From: CAZZBK01 sp964652155
GTDB taxonomy: Bacteria; Planctomycetota; Planctomycetia; Pirellulales; PNKZ01
DNA length: 7,832 nt
Reading direction: 5' to 3'
Assembly: GCA_964652155.1 (NCBI GenBank)
Contig: CAZZBK010000199.1
Span: forward strand, 1-7,832
Position numbers and translations under genes: made by a program. The notes beneath the pieces were generated by a model. The model ran no database searches. It was given only the letters and a program-made list of their open reading frames with translations, and was not told where the DNA came from. Shown in pieces: positions 1 through 5,637 of this stretch (within the stretch, counting starts at the first letter, position 1; every line of letters begins with the position of its first letter).

Positions 1-10
1 CTAGCACTGC

Positions 11-1966
11 TTAGAGTTCGGCAGGCGCATAGCCTTCCAGTGGCGTGAACCGGTACCGACGATTGTGATACCGCCGCAGCTTCGAATAGTCGCTCGGAGG
101 TTCACGCAGCATGACATAGGGCGAGCTGAGACCTTGCGACAGCATTTGCCGATGCAGGGCGAGCGCATTGAAGACGGCTGCCTGCTTGGGGTGTTCTTCG
201 ATCTGCTGCGCAATCTGACGCTGTTCCAGCCCAGCAGCTTCGAGCCGCACCGACTCCAGGCGAATGCGCTCCCGCTGCGGAGGATCGAACAGATCAAGCG
301 TCGTCACTCGGGTCAACATTTCATCGAGCCCCGCAACGCGAGCCAGACTCGGCATGATGCCGCTGAAGCAGATCTTCACTCGCGCCCGAGGCAGCGGATG
401 GCCGCCATCAAGCAAGCGGACAAGATAGACGTCGATTTCAGGAACAATCTGCCGCAGCAACATCCCAAACTCGGGAGACTCGACACTCAACGCCTGAAAC
501 TGTTCTGCGAGTTGTGCACGAAGTTCATCAACCGACCTTGGCAGCTCAAGCGGTTGCTTCTGCGACTTCTCGATCAGATAGCGACGACGTGCCAACTCGC
601 GCCCACGCTCTTCGATGGCCTCGACCTCGTCTAGGATCATCTGCTTGGTCCCCAAGGCCTTGATAGCCGCCAGCAAATTGTCTTTTTCTCGTCCCAATTG
701 AACTTCTTCGGCAACGAGCTGTTTCAATTGCACACCGCCGTTGCCTTGGGCTCCGTGCTGTGCAACCTCGACGATTGCCCGGAACTGATCGTCGAACCCA
801 TCCTGTTGATACAGCATTTCCGTGATGGCGGACCGCACGCGATCGGTCACCAGTGCGCCGTCGATGTGGATCGAGTTCCAACAGTGGTATTTGTGACTTC
901 CTGAGCACATCAGGTGCCCCTTCATGCCATTGCCGCCCCAAGTAAACTGCCGTCCGCAGTACCAACAACGAGCGTGTTGCCCAGGGAAACGAGTGCGCTT
1001 GCGCGGCACGTTGGCACGCGGATCGGCGCCGTTTACAGCCTTGCGGCGAAACCGTTCATTACTTGTCGCCAACAGAGCAACGAGGTCGTCATGTTCGGCC
1101 GGCTCAAAGTACGCCAGATGCGGGGCGTCATAATACGTCGGTCCATCAGGGTTTTTCTTCGACACTCGTTTGCCACTGCCATGATGCTTCACCGTCGCCA
1201 TACGGCCACGATAGGGCATCCCCTTGAGCAGCGGATTGCGGTAATAACGCAAGACCATTGTGCCGTCCCACTGGTCGTTACGCGCGTACGGACCGACGGG
1301 CACATTGTTCGCGTTGAAGTAATCAGCGACGGCAGCCCCGTTACGCGTGGCCCGCAAGATCCTAGCGCCTTCGAGAATATGCTTCTCGGCAATGGGATCC
1401 TTTTGCCAGTCAACAAACGACTTGGCCCCTGCGGGAACGCTGTAGCCATAGATTGAACGGCGGGCGGTCTCGCCGTGTTTCTTAAAACGATTCATCATTT
1501 TTTGCTTGATGCGTTTCGACGTCCGCTGGTTGTGGGCGACATTCTCGCTGCAAGCGTTGAGCGCATCTTCTTCCCAAGTTTCGTCGACGGTATCGATCCC
1601 GTCATCAATACAGATCGAGCGCGTGCCGTGATCGACACCGACCCCTAGGAGGCGCGCTGCCTCGCCGCCGCGAATCAACCGACTGAGATCGTCGTAAACA
1701 AAGGCGTCGAATTCGCGGGACCGGTAGGCAAATTCAATCTGCTCGAGTTCAGGACGATCAAGAGCCTCCCCTTTGCCAATGGTGGTGATCACGCGGAATT
1801 CGACCGGGCCATCGTACAACTCAGCGATGGCCTCTTTGGCATTATCTTCTTGGTCCTCGAGGCTGGCCTCCTTTTGATTGGCACAGCCTGAGATGCGGCA
1901 GACGATGCCGACAACCAGCGTGTGTCCGTTACGTGGATTAAGTTGATTTTCCGATTTGCGACTCAT
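11..1966 (-). CDS. Large serine recombinase with zinc ribbon
   Basis: This 651-residue protein is a large serine recombinase of the integrase/transposase type, which cuts and rejoins DNA through a serine-DNA link. The N-terminal catalytic domain (about 17-150) has the nucleophile region C-R-I-S (R24, Ser26), then SLEDQ (35-39), D-R-P (70-72) and D-L-S-R-L-I-R-G (93-100). R96 and R99 fit the usual paired active-site arginines. A 'recombinase' domain follows (about 160-310; note GMPYRGR near 248-254). Next comes a zinc ribbon with C333-x2-C336, C353 and C361, then a Glu/Lys/Gln-rich coiled coil (about 415-470) and a basic C-terminal tail. That order is normal for the large serine family. The ATG start is supported by GAGG (+ strand 1974-1977) seven bases upstream. 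I recall close relatives as common in planctomycetes. No cargo gene lies inside the window beside it, and only 10 bases remain downstream, so its element cannot be delimited. It appears intact. Confidence 0.93.
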   Translation of the reverse strand: MSRKSENQLNPRNGHTLVVGIVCRISGCANQKEASLEDQEDNAKEAIAELYDGPVEFRVITTIGKGEALDRPELEQIEFAYRSREFDAFVYDDLSRLIRGGEAARLLGVGVDHGTRSICIDDGIDTVDETWEEDALNACSENVAHNQRTSKRIKQKMMNRFKKHGETARRSIYGYSVPAGAKSFVDWQKDPIAEKHILEGARILRATRNGAAVADYFNANNVPVGPYARNDQWDGTMVLRYYRNPLLKGMPYRGRMATVKHHGSGKRVSKKNPDGPTYYDAPHLAYFEPAEHDDLVALLATSNERFRRKAVNGADPRANVPRKRTRFPGQHARCWYCGRQFTWGGNGMKGHLMCSGSHKYHCWNSIHIDGALVTDRVRSAITEMLYQQDGFDDQFRAIVEVAQHGAQGNGGVQLKQLVAEEVQLGREKDNLLAAIKALGTKQMILDEVEAIEERGRELARRRYLIEKSQKQPLELPRSVDELRAQLAEQFQALSVESPEFGMLLRQIVPEIDVYLVRLLDGGHPLPRARVKICFSGIMPSLARVAGLDEMLTRVTTLDLFDPPQRERIRLESVRLEAAGLEQRQIAQQIEEHPKQAAVFNALALHRQMLSQGLSSPYVMLREPPSDYSKLRRYHNRRYRFTPLEGYAPAEL

Positions 1967-1972
1967 GGCAAT

Positions 1973-1988
1973 GCCTCACATTTGAGGC
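1973..1988 (-). promoter_or_regulatory. Hairpin enclosing the recombinase ribosome binding site
   Basis: GCCTCA (1973-1978) and TGAGGC (1983-1988) form a perfect 6-bp inverted repeat around a 4-base loop. Read on the minus strand, the 3' arm contains GAGG, the likely Shine-Dalgarno of the recombinase, seven bases before its ATG. In mRNA the stem would pair the Shine-Dalgarno and could limit translation. As DNA it could equally be an operator half-site pair. The symmetry is seen directly; the regulatory role is inference. Confidence 0.5.
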
Positions 1989-2008
1989 GTCGATGAGCGG
2001 CTTCTCGG

Positions 2009-2027
2009 CTTGTCCCAGTGGGACAAG
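2009..2027. repeat. 19-bp odd-centred palindrome (candidate operator or recombinase site)
   Basis: CTTGTCCCAGTGGGACAAG has two perfect 9-base arms around a single central G. It lies 43 bases upstream of the recombinase ATG. The sequence TTGTCCCAGYGG recurs at 2144-2155 with only the left arm conserved. Such symmetry is typical of a dimeric protein-binding site, for example an autorepressor operator or part of a recombination site. The bound protein is not known from the sequence. Confidence 0.5.
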
Positions 2028-2039
2028 ACAAATGACAAC

Positions 2040-2078
2040 AGGTGAGAATCCCTGACAATGGGCGATCAGAGGTGAGAA
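2040..2078. repeat. Pair of 9-bp direct repeats AGGTGAGAA, 30 bp apart
   Basis: AGGTGAGAA occurs at 2040-2048 and again at 2070-2078, a start-to-start spacing of 30 bp, roughly three helical turns. They lie between the palindrome and its partial copy. They could be iterated binding sites on one face of the helix, or chance; two short copies are weak evidence. Confidence 0.3.
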
Positions 2079-2143
2079 CTTGCAACCTTTGGGTGTACCT
2101 GAAGTTACAGCCACAAACACTATCCAGCTAATGACTTAGGAAG

Positions 2144-2155
2144 TTGTCCCAGCGG
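2144..2155. repeat. Partial copy of the 2009-2027 palindrome
   Basis: TTGTCCCAGCGG matches TTGTCCCAGTGG at 2010-2021 with one mismatch, but the right arm (GGGACAAG) is not preserved here. It is 134 bp from the intact palindrome. It may be a half-site for the same protein. Confidence 0.35.
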
Positions 2156-2188
2156 AATCCCGCCCTCTCCGCTTTTTTGTGTCCGACC

Positions 2189-2227
2189 AAAACGCTAAGT
2201 TGCGACAAGTTCGCTACTTAGCGTTTT
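2189..2227. terminator. Long hairpin with flanking A and T runs, terminator-like in both directions
   Basis: AAAACGCTAAGT (2189-2200) and ACTTAGCGTTTT (2216-2227) are a perfect 12-bp inverted repeat. Inside it, after one T-T mismatch on each side, GCGA (2202-2205) pairs with TCGC (2211-2214), leaving a 5-base loop. The plus-strand 3' arm runs into TTTTTC, and the minus-strand 3' arm ends in TTTT, so the shape fits a bidirectional intrinsic terminator. No plus-strand gene precedes it in the window, so an element end or a recombinase-binding structure is also possible. The structure is certain; its job is inferred. Confidence 0.5.
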
Positions 2228-2280
2228 TCATGCGCCCTGGGCAATCCTCTTTGTTGCAAATCTTTTGCAAGATCGGAGCA

Positions 2281-2287
2281 AGGGGAG
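2281..2287 (+). promoter_or_regulatory. Surviving ribosome binding site of the broken tyrosine recombinase
   Basis: AGGGGAG lies seven bases before an ATG at 2295 (MERHSISVT...). This is a good Shine-Dalgarno arrangement in front of a frame that must shift by one to reach the recombinase-like sequence beginning at 2324. It probably marks the original start of the now broken gene. Confidence 0.4.
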
Positions 2288-2294
2288 CGCAGGA

Positions 2295-2848
2295 ATGGAA
2301 CGCCATTCTATTAGCGTCACTCGAACCGCTATCGGGTCGGGAAGGTGTTCTACTTTCAGTACCACGGCTCGGGGTACGTCTACTACCGTGAGGCGGCCGC
2401 GGCCCAGATCAATGCGCAGCTAGCCACGGCGCTAACGACGTTCTTCTCGTTCCAGCCGATCGCCATCGTCGATCTGGTCAAGCTGTACCTCGACTTCCAA
2501 GAATATGCGGCCCGGTCGGCCCTTGGCACGATCGACCGTTACTGTACGGCGCTGCGGCGGCACCTACAGAGTTACTCGAACGAGTGAGGGCGTCGGGGGT
2601 GGCAGGCCCACGAAATCGACGTCGACGCGCTTGTTCGCTACTTCCGCGAACTCAAGGTCAGGCCGAACGGCCACAAGAATAGCCGCAAACGGCCGCTTCG
2701 AGACAAAGGCGTTCGTTTCGTGCTGGAGACAATTTCGATTGTTACGGAACGATTTCCGTCCCGGGCGTCGCTCATTGTACGTGGGTCAACAATTCCGCGA
2801 CGCACCGACTTCGCGCCGGGCGACCTGACGGCGGGAGTTAGCGCGTAA
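2295..2848 (+). pseudogene. Broken tyrosine recombinase (phage-type integrase), N-terminal fragment
   Basis: The frame entering at 2324 reads NRYRVGKVFYFQYHG and YVYYRE, then AQINAQLAT, FSFQPIAIVDL and IDRYCTALRRHLQSY, then stops at TGA 2585-2587. The same frame continues after the stop as HEIDVDALVRYFRELKV, RPNGHKNSRKRPLRDKG and VRFVLET, up to about 2731. This matches, from memory, the N-terminal and core-binding part of a planctomycete site-specific integrase family. Damage visible: a TAG at 2312-2314 and a frame change after the probable ATG at 2295; loss of roughly 15 residues I expect between YYRE and AQINAQLA; the internal TGA; and divergence after 2731. The open frame to TAA 2846-2848 no longer looks like integrase. 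No catalytic domain (R-H-R-Y) is present, so it cannot recombine DNA. The family call rests on memory of relatives. Confidence 0.68.
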
Positions 2849-2851
2849 CTC
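2835..2851. repeat. Small inverted repeat between the pseudogene and the sialidase end
   Basis: GAGTTA (2835-2840) and TAACTC (2846-2851) are 6-bp inverted arms around GCGCG. The repeat lies 9 bases beyond the stop codon of the minus-strand sialidase-like gene. There is no T run, so it is a poor intrinsic terminator, but it could act as an mRNA 3'-end stem or mark the edge of the decayed mobile DNA. Confidence 0.3.
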
Positions 2852-2860
2852 AACCTCCGC

Positions 2861-3985
2861 CTACGGAGCGGGGAGGCGGTTAATTTCTTGCTTTAATCGA
2901 AGGACGTCGCTGACCGGTTTACCAGCCCGGACGTCTTCTTCGTTGAAGACGGCCATCTGAATGATTCCATCCGGCGTACGGTTACGATCGTATGCGACGT
3001 AGATTTTTCCATCGGCAGCTTGAACGCCGTCGGGGTAGGTAATGTGGTCGCGCTCGTCAAGGATGAGTCCGCCGGTCCATGTCGTGCCGTCGTCATCGGA
3101 CACGAATGCCATGAGTTTCTCGCGGCCGCTTCTCCCATCGAATCCGCCGTGCTTCACCAACAGCAACGCGCCGGAGTTCAAGCGACGCACGAAGAACCGG
3201 CTCGTGGGGTGGGGGATCGCCAGCTTCTCGACCGGCGTCCAGGTTTTACCGCGGTCGTGTGACACCGTTTGTCCCATGCCCTGCACGCGGACCATCATCC
3301 ACAGCGAGCCGTCCTTGCGCTCGACGATCATGGGCTCGTCGGGCCCGCGCGTTTTCGGGTCGGGAACGTTCGCCGTGCCGCGCAGGGCGAAGGTCTTACC
3401 CTGGTCGGTCGAGGCGTAGACCCGAATGCTGTCGTCGGTTTTCCAGATCGAAGAGACCAACAGCCAGTCGCCGTTGGATAGTACCGTGGGCTTATTGAGC
3501 ATGATGCCGTCGCCCAGGCGGCGCGGTTCCGACCATTTCGGCTCAGCGTCATCGGGTTCGTCGGTCGTCACGGCAAAGATGCCGTATCGGCCGTCTTGCA
3601 GTCCGAAGCTCTGCCCCCAAAACACCCACAGTTTACCCTGCGGATCGATCCAGATAGCAGGCGACATGGCGCGGACGCCCTTGGTCGGCATGATCATCAG
3701 CTTCACATCGGACCACGATCGCCCGTCGTCGTCGCTGTAGCGAACGATTTGGTAATTGCGTGGGCTCTCGACGTCGCGGCCGTACACCACCCACAGTCGC
3801 CCTTTGGCCGTCCGTTCGATTCCCGGCACCCCTTGTCGCGTCGTCGGCGGAACGTGGTTTTTCCAGGGGTTGATCAGAATCGTCGCCGGTTTGAGTGCGA
3901 GATCCGAGCCGGTATCCACCTCCGCCGCTCCCGACGATGCCGCGGCGCACAGACAACAGATGATTCCGAAGACGAAGCTTTTCAT
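2861..3985 (-). CDS. Secreted BNR/Asp-box sialidase-like protein
   Basis: This 374-residue protein has a signal peptide (hydrophobic core about 4-18, SSGAAEV near the cut), so it is exported. It is predicted to be a six-bladed beta-propeller of the sialidase superfamily. Four Asp-boxes of the form S-x-D-x-G-x-[TS]-[WF] are visible: SDDDGRSW (84-91), STDQGKTF (192-199), SHDRGKTW (242-249) and SDDDGTTW (296-303). Y317-P-D-G and Y332-D near the C-terminus resemble the region that carries the catalytic Tyr in sialidases, and several conserved-looking arginines (R57, R233, R267) are available. Full catalytic assignment needs alignment. Planctomycete members of this family are often labelled exo-alpha-sialidase, but their substrates are mostly unproven. 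The gene begins 35 bp after sulfatase copy 1 and is probably co-transcribed with it. Upstream of the ATG the mRNA reads GAGAGATTCAAGGTC, a weak RBS. The length looks complete. Confidence 0.85.
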   Translation of the reverse strand: MKSFVFGIICCLCAAASSGAAEVDTGSDLALKPATILINPWKNHVPPTTRQGVPGIERTAKGRLWVVYGRDVESPRNYQIVRYSDDDGRSWSDVKLMIMPTKGVRAMSPAIWIDPQGKLWVFWGQSFGLQDGRYGIFAVTTDEPDDAEPKWSEPRRLGDGIMLNKPTVLSNGDWLLVSSIWKTDDSIRVYASTDQGKTFALRGTANVPDPKTRGPDEPMIVERKDGSLWMMVRVQGMGQTVSHDRGKTWTPVEKLAIPHPTSRFFVRRLNSGALLLVKHGGFDGRSGREKLMAFVSDDDGTTWTGGLILDERDHITYPDGVQAADGKIYVAYDRNRTPDGIIQMAVFNEEDVRAGKPVSDVLRLKQEINRLPAP

Positions 3986-4020
3986 GACCTTGAATCTCTC
4001 GGTGAAAACGATCTACGGGA

Positions 4021-5475
4021 TTACTTCACGGCTTGTATCGAATTACCGTTGGTCGGCAACCATTGCGGGTTCGGTTCCATTGGCAGCGGGGCGGGGACGC
4101 GACTCATCCAAGCAAGCAGAACGTCGAGCAGTTCGTCTCGTTTCGCAACTTCGGAAGAGGCGAGATTTTTCGTTTCGCCCGGATCTTCAACGATGTTGTA
4201 AAGCTCGGCGGCGTTGTTGGAGTCGAGCCGCGCGCGGCCGCCGTCGAGTTGCCACTCTTCATGATAGAGGTGCAACTTCCAATCACCGTGGCGAACGACG
4301 CTCACCGGCCTCGTGCGGAACACCGGATCGCGACCACGCGGCACAGGACCGTTCAGATAGCCGGGAAAGTGCCAGAAGATCGCCTGGCGATCGAGCTTCC
4401 CTCGGCCTTGGAACAGCGGTGTTAGGTCGGCCCCATCGAGCGGGCGATCCGCAGGGAGCCGAACCCCACCGACTGCCGCAAACGTCGCAAAGAAATCGAC
4501 ATTGATCACCGGCTCATCGCACGTTGAGCCGGGCTGCACGACGCCGGGCCAACGAACGACCATCGGTTCGCGAATGCCGCCTTCGTAGTAGCATCCCTTT
4601 TTGCCGCGCAACGGCTCTTGCGATTCGGCATCGCCCCCATTGTCAGAAGTAAAGACCACGAGCGTCTTATCCTCAAGGCCCAGGTCGGACAACTTCTTCA
4701 TCAATACGCCGACCCCTTCGTCGAGTTCCGCCAGGCACGCGGCATTGTGTCGACTGCTGTGAAGCCGACCAAGTTTCTTTCGCTCAAACTTGGCGGCGGC
4801 CTGAGGAGTTGATTGCAGCGGCTTGTGAATGGCGAAGTGTGGTAGATAAGCGAAGAATCGCTGGTCGCGATGCTTCTCGATAAATTCACAGGCGGCCGCG
4901 GTGATGCTGAACACTCCCTTGGGATCACCGGCAACGTTCTCGCGCCACGAGTTCGCACCGGAATGCACAACGTCGAAATGATCGGTGGGATTACTCCCCT
5001 GCTCGCCGTCGAGATGCCACTTGCCGAACATGCCCGTGACGTAACCGGCCGACTTCATCGCCTTGGGAAGCGTGAACTCGTTGGGCCCGAGACCGCTGGT
5101 ATTGCGAATCGGCAACAGTCGCATGAGTTCGACCGGTCCGCGCTTCGTGGTAGCCACGGCATAGACGCCGTGACGCGGGGTGTATTGTCCGGAAAGCAGG
5201 CAAGCGCGGCTCGGCGCACAATTGCCCGCCGCGGCGTAGGCCTGCGTGAAGACCATGCCTTGCTTCGCCAGCCGATCCAAGTGTGGCGTCTCGTTGAAGT
5301 CTGAACCGGCGAAACCAGGCTCTTGCCAGCCGAGGTCGTCGGCAAAAATCAGCACGATGTTCGGACGCTCGGCGGCTTCGCTCGGCGCGAACGGAGTCGT
5401 CATGATCATACCGAGCAGCAACCCGATGCGGGCGGCAATGGCGACAATTCGCCGCGATGCGTGGAACTGAATCAC
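4021..5475 (-). CDS. Secreted type I sulfatase, copy 1 (GTG start)
   Basis: This 484-residue arylsulfatase-type enzyme would hydrolyse sulfate esters, probably on a glycan. A basic N-terminus with a hydrophobic stretch (about 10-30) ending SEAAERPN is a signal peptide. The alkaline-phosphatase-like fold shows D46-D47 (metal site), C86-A-P-S-R90 (Cys to be converted to formylglycine by a maturation enzyme not in this window), G-K152-W-H154-L, H213 and H217 in LPHFAIHKPL, D278-N279-G-G (metal site), and R290-G-K-K. The C-terminal subdomain has GDWKLHLYHEEW (397-408) and AELYNIVEDPGETKNL (423-438), usual for the family. The start is GTG, supported by AAGGAG (5481-5486) five bases upstream; the next Met (23) would cut into the signal peptide. 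It is a close paralogue of copy 2. The specific substrate cannot be read from the sequence. Confidence 0.93.
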   Translation of the reverse strand: MIQFHASRRIVAIAARIGLLLGMIMTTPFAPSEAAERPNIVLIFADDLGWQEPGFAGSDFNETPHLDRLAKQGMVFTQAYAAAGNCAPSRACLLSGQYTPRHGVYAVATTKRGPVELMRLLPIRNTSGLGPNEFTLPKAMKSAGYVTGMFGKWHLDGEQGSNPTDHFDVVHSGANSWRENVAGDPKGVFSITAAACEFIEKHRDQRFFAYLPHFAIHKPLQSTPQAAAKFERKKLGRLHSSRHNAACLAELDEGVGVLMKKLSDLGLEDKTLVVFTSDNGGDAESQEPLRGKKGCYYEGGIREPMVVRWPGVVQPGSTCDEPVINVDFFATFAAVGGVRLPADRPLDGADLTPLFQGRGKLDRQAIFWHFPGYLNGPVPRGRDPVFRTRPVSVVRHGDWKLHLYHEEWQLDGGRARLDSNNAAELYNIVEDPGETKNLASSEVAKRDELLDVLLAWMSRVPAPLPMEPNPQWLPTNGNSIQAVK

Positions 5476-5480
5476 GTCGA

Positions 5481-5486
5481 CTCCTT
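5481..5486 (-). promoter_or_regulatory. RBS fixing the GTG start of sulfatase copy 1
   Basis: Read on the minus strand this is AAGGAG, five bases before GTG at 5475. It decides the non-ATG start, which preserves a full signal peptide. Confidence 0.7.
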
Positions 5487-5539
5487 GGTTCTTTGCGAAC
5501 GAATCGCTTTTAAGTTTAAGGTGTGATGGCGCAGGTTCC

Positions 5540-5629
5540 CTATGGAGCGGGGGGCCAGTCGACCTGGGCTTGCAGGCGAACCTCGTCGCTCACCGGTTTG
5601 CCCGCGCGGAGGTCTGCTTCTGTGATCTC
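5540..5629 (-). pseudogene. Remnant of a second sialidase-like gene (last 29 codons and stop)
   Basis: The minus strand between the two sulfatases reads EITEADLRAGKPVSDEV, RLQAQVDWPPAP and a TAG at 5540-5542. The intact sialidase-like protein ends with EEDVRAGKPVSD, then VLRLKQEINRLPAP and TAG. The match covers E-x-D-[VL]-R-A-G-K-P-V-S-D, RL and a final PAP, at the same distance from the stop, and also shows in the DNA. The remnant starts within about 10 bases after the stop codon of sulfatase copy 2 (5638-5640). It has no start codon or RBS of its own, so it is non-coding debris. It occupies the position the intact sialidase holds behind sulfatase copy 1. The homology is seen directly; the deletion history is inference. 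Confidence 0.82.
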
Positions 5630-5637
5630 ATGGGCGC

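Larger units (their letters stand above)
1967..2294. other. Gene-free region upstream of the recombinase with several symmetric repeats
   Basis: I find no credible gene in this 328-bp stretch between the recombinase start and the broken tyrosine recombinase. A 60-codon GTG-started minus-strand frame crosses 1938-2120, but it overlaps the recombinase start, has no recognisable domain and is not called. The stretch instead holds a hairpin at 1973-1988, a palindrome at 2009-2027, a partial copy of that palindrome near 2144-2155, two 9-bp direct repeats at 2040-2048 and 2070-2078, and a long hairpin at 2189-2227. Large serine recombinases often lie next to their attachment site, so this is the best place to look for one. 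No clear -35/-10 pair stands out. Confidence 0.55.

Noticed and set aside
1938..2120. 60-codon minus-strand frame with GTG start
   Set aside because: It overlaps the recombinase start, has no recognisable domain or RBS, and runs through the palindrome and hairpin region, which looks non-coding.
2179..2391. 70-codon plus-strand frame across the long hairpin
   Set aside because: It runs through the perfect inverted repeat, has no known domain, and overlaps the integrase-like reading frame that is the better explanation of 2324-2391.
3596..4505. Long plus-strand frames opposite the sialidase and sulfatase genes
   Set aside because: They are rich in Arg, Ser and Pro, lie antisense to strongly supported genes, and cross the real gene boundary at 3986-4020; they are by-products of GC-rich codon use.
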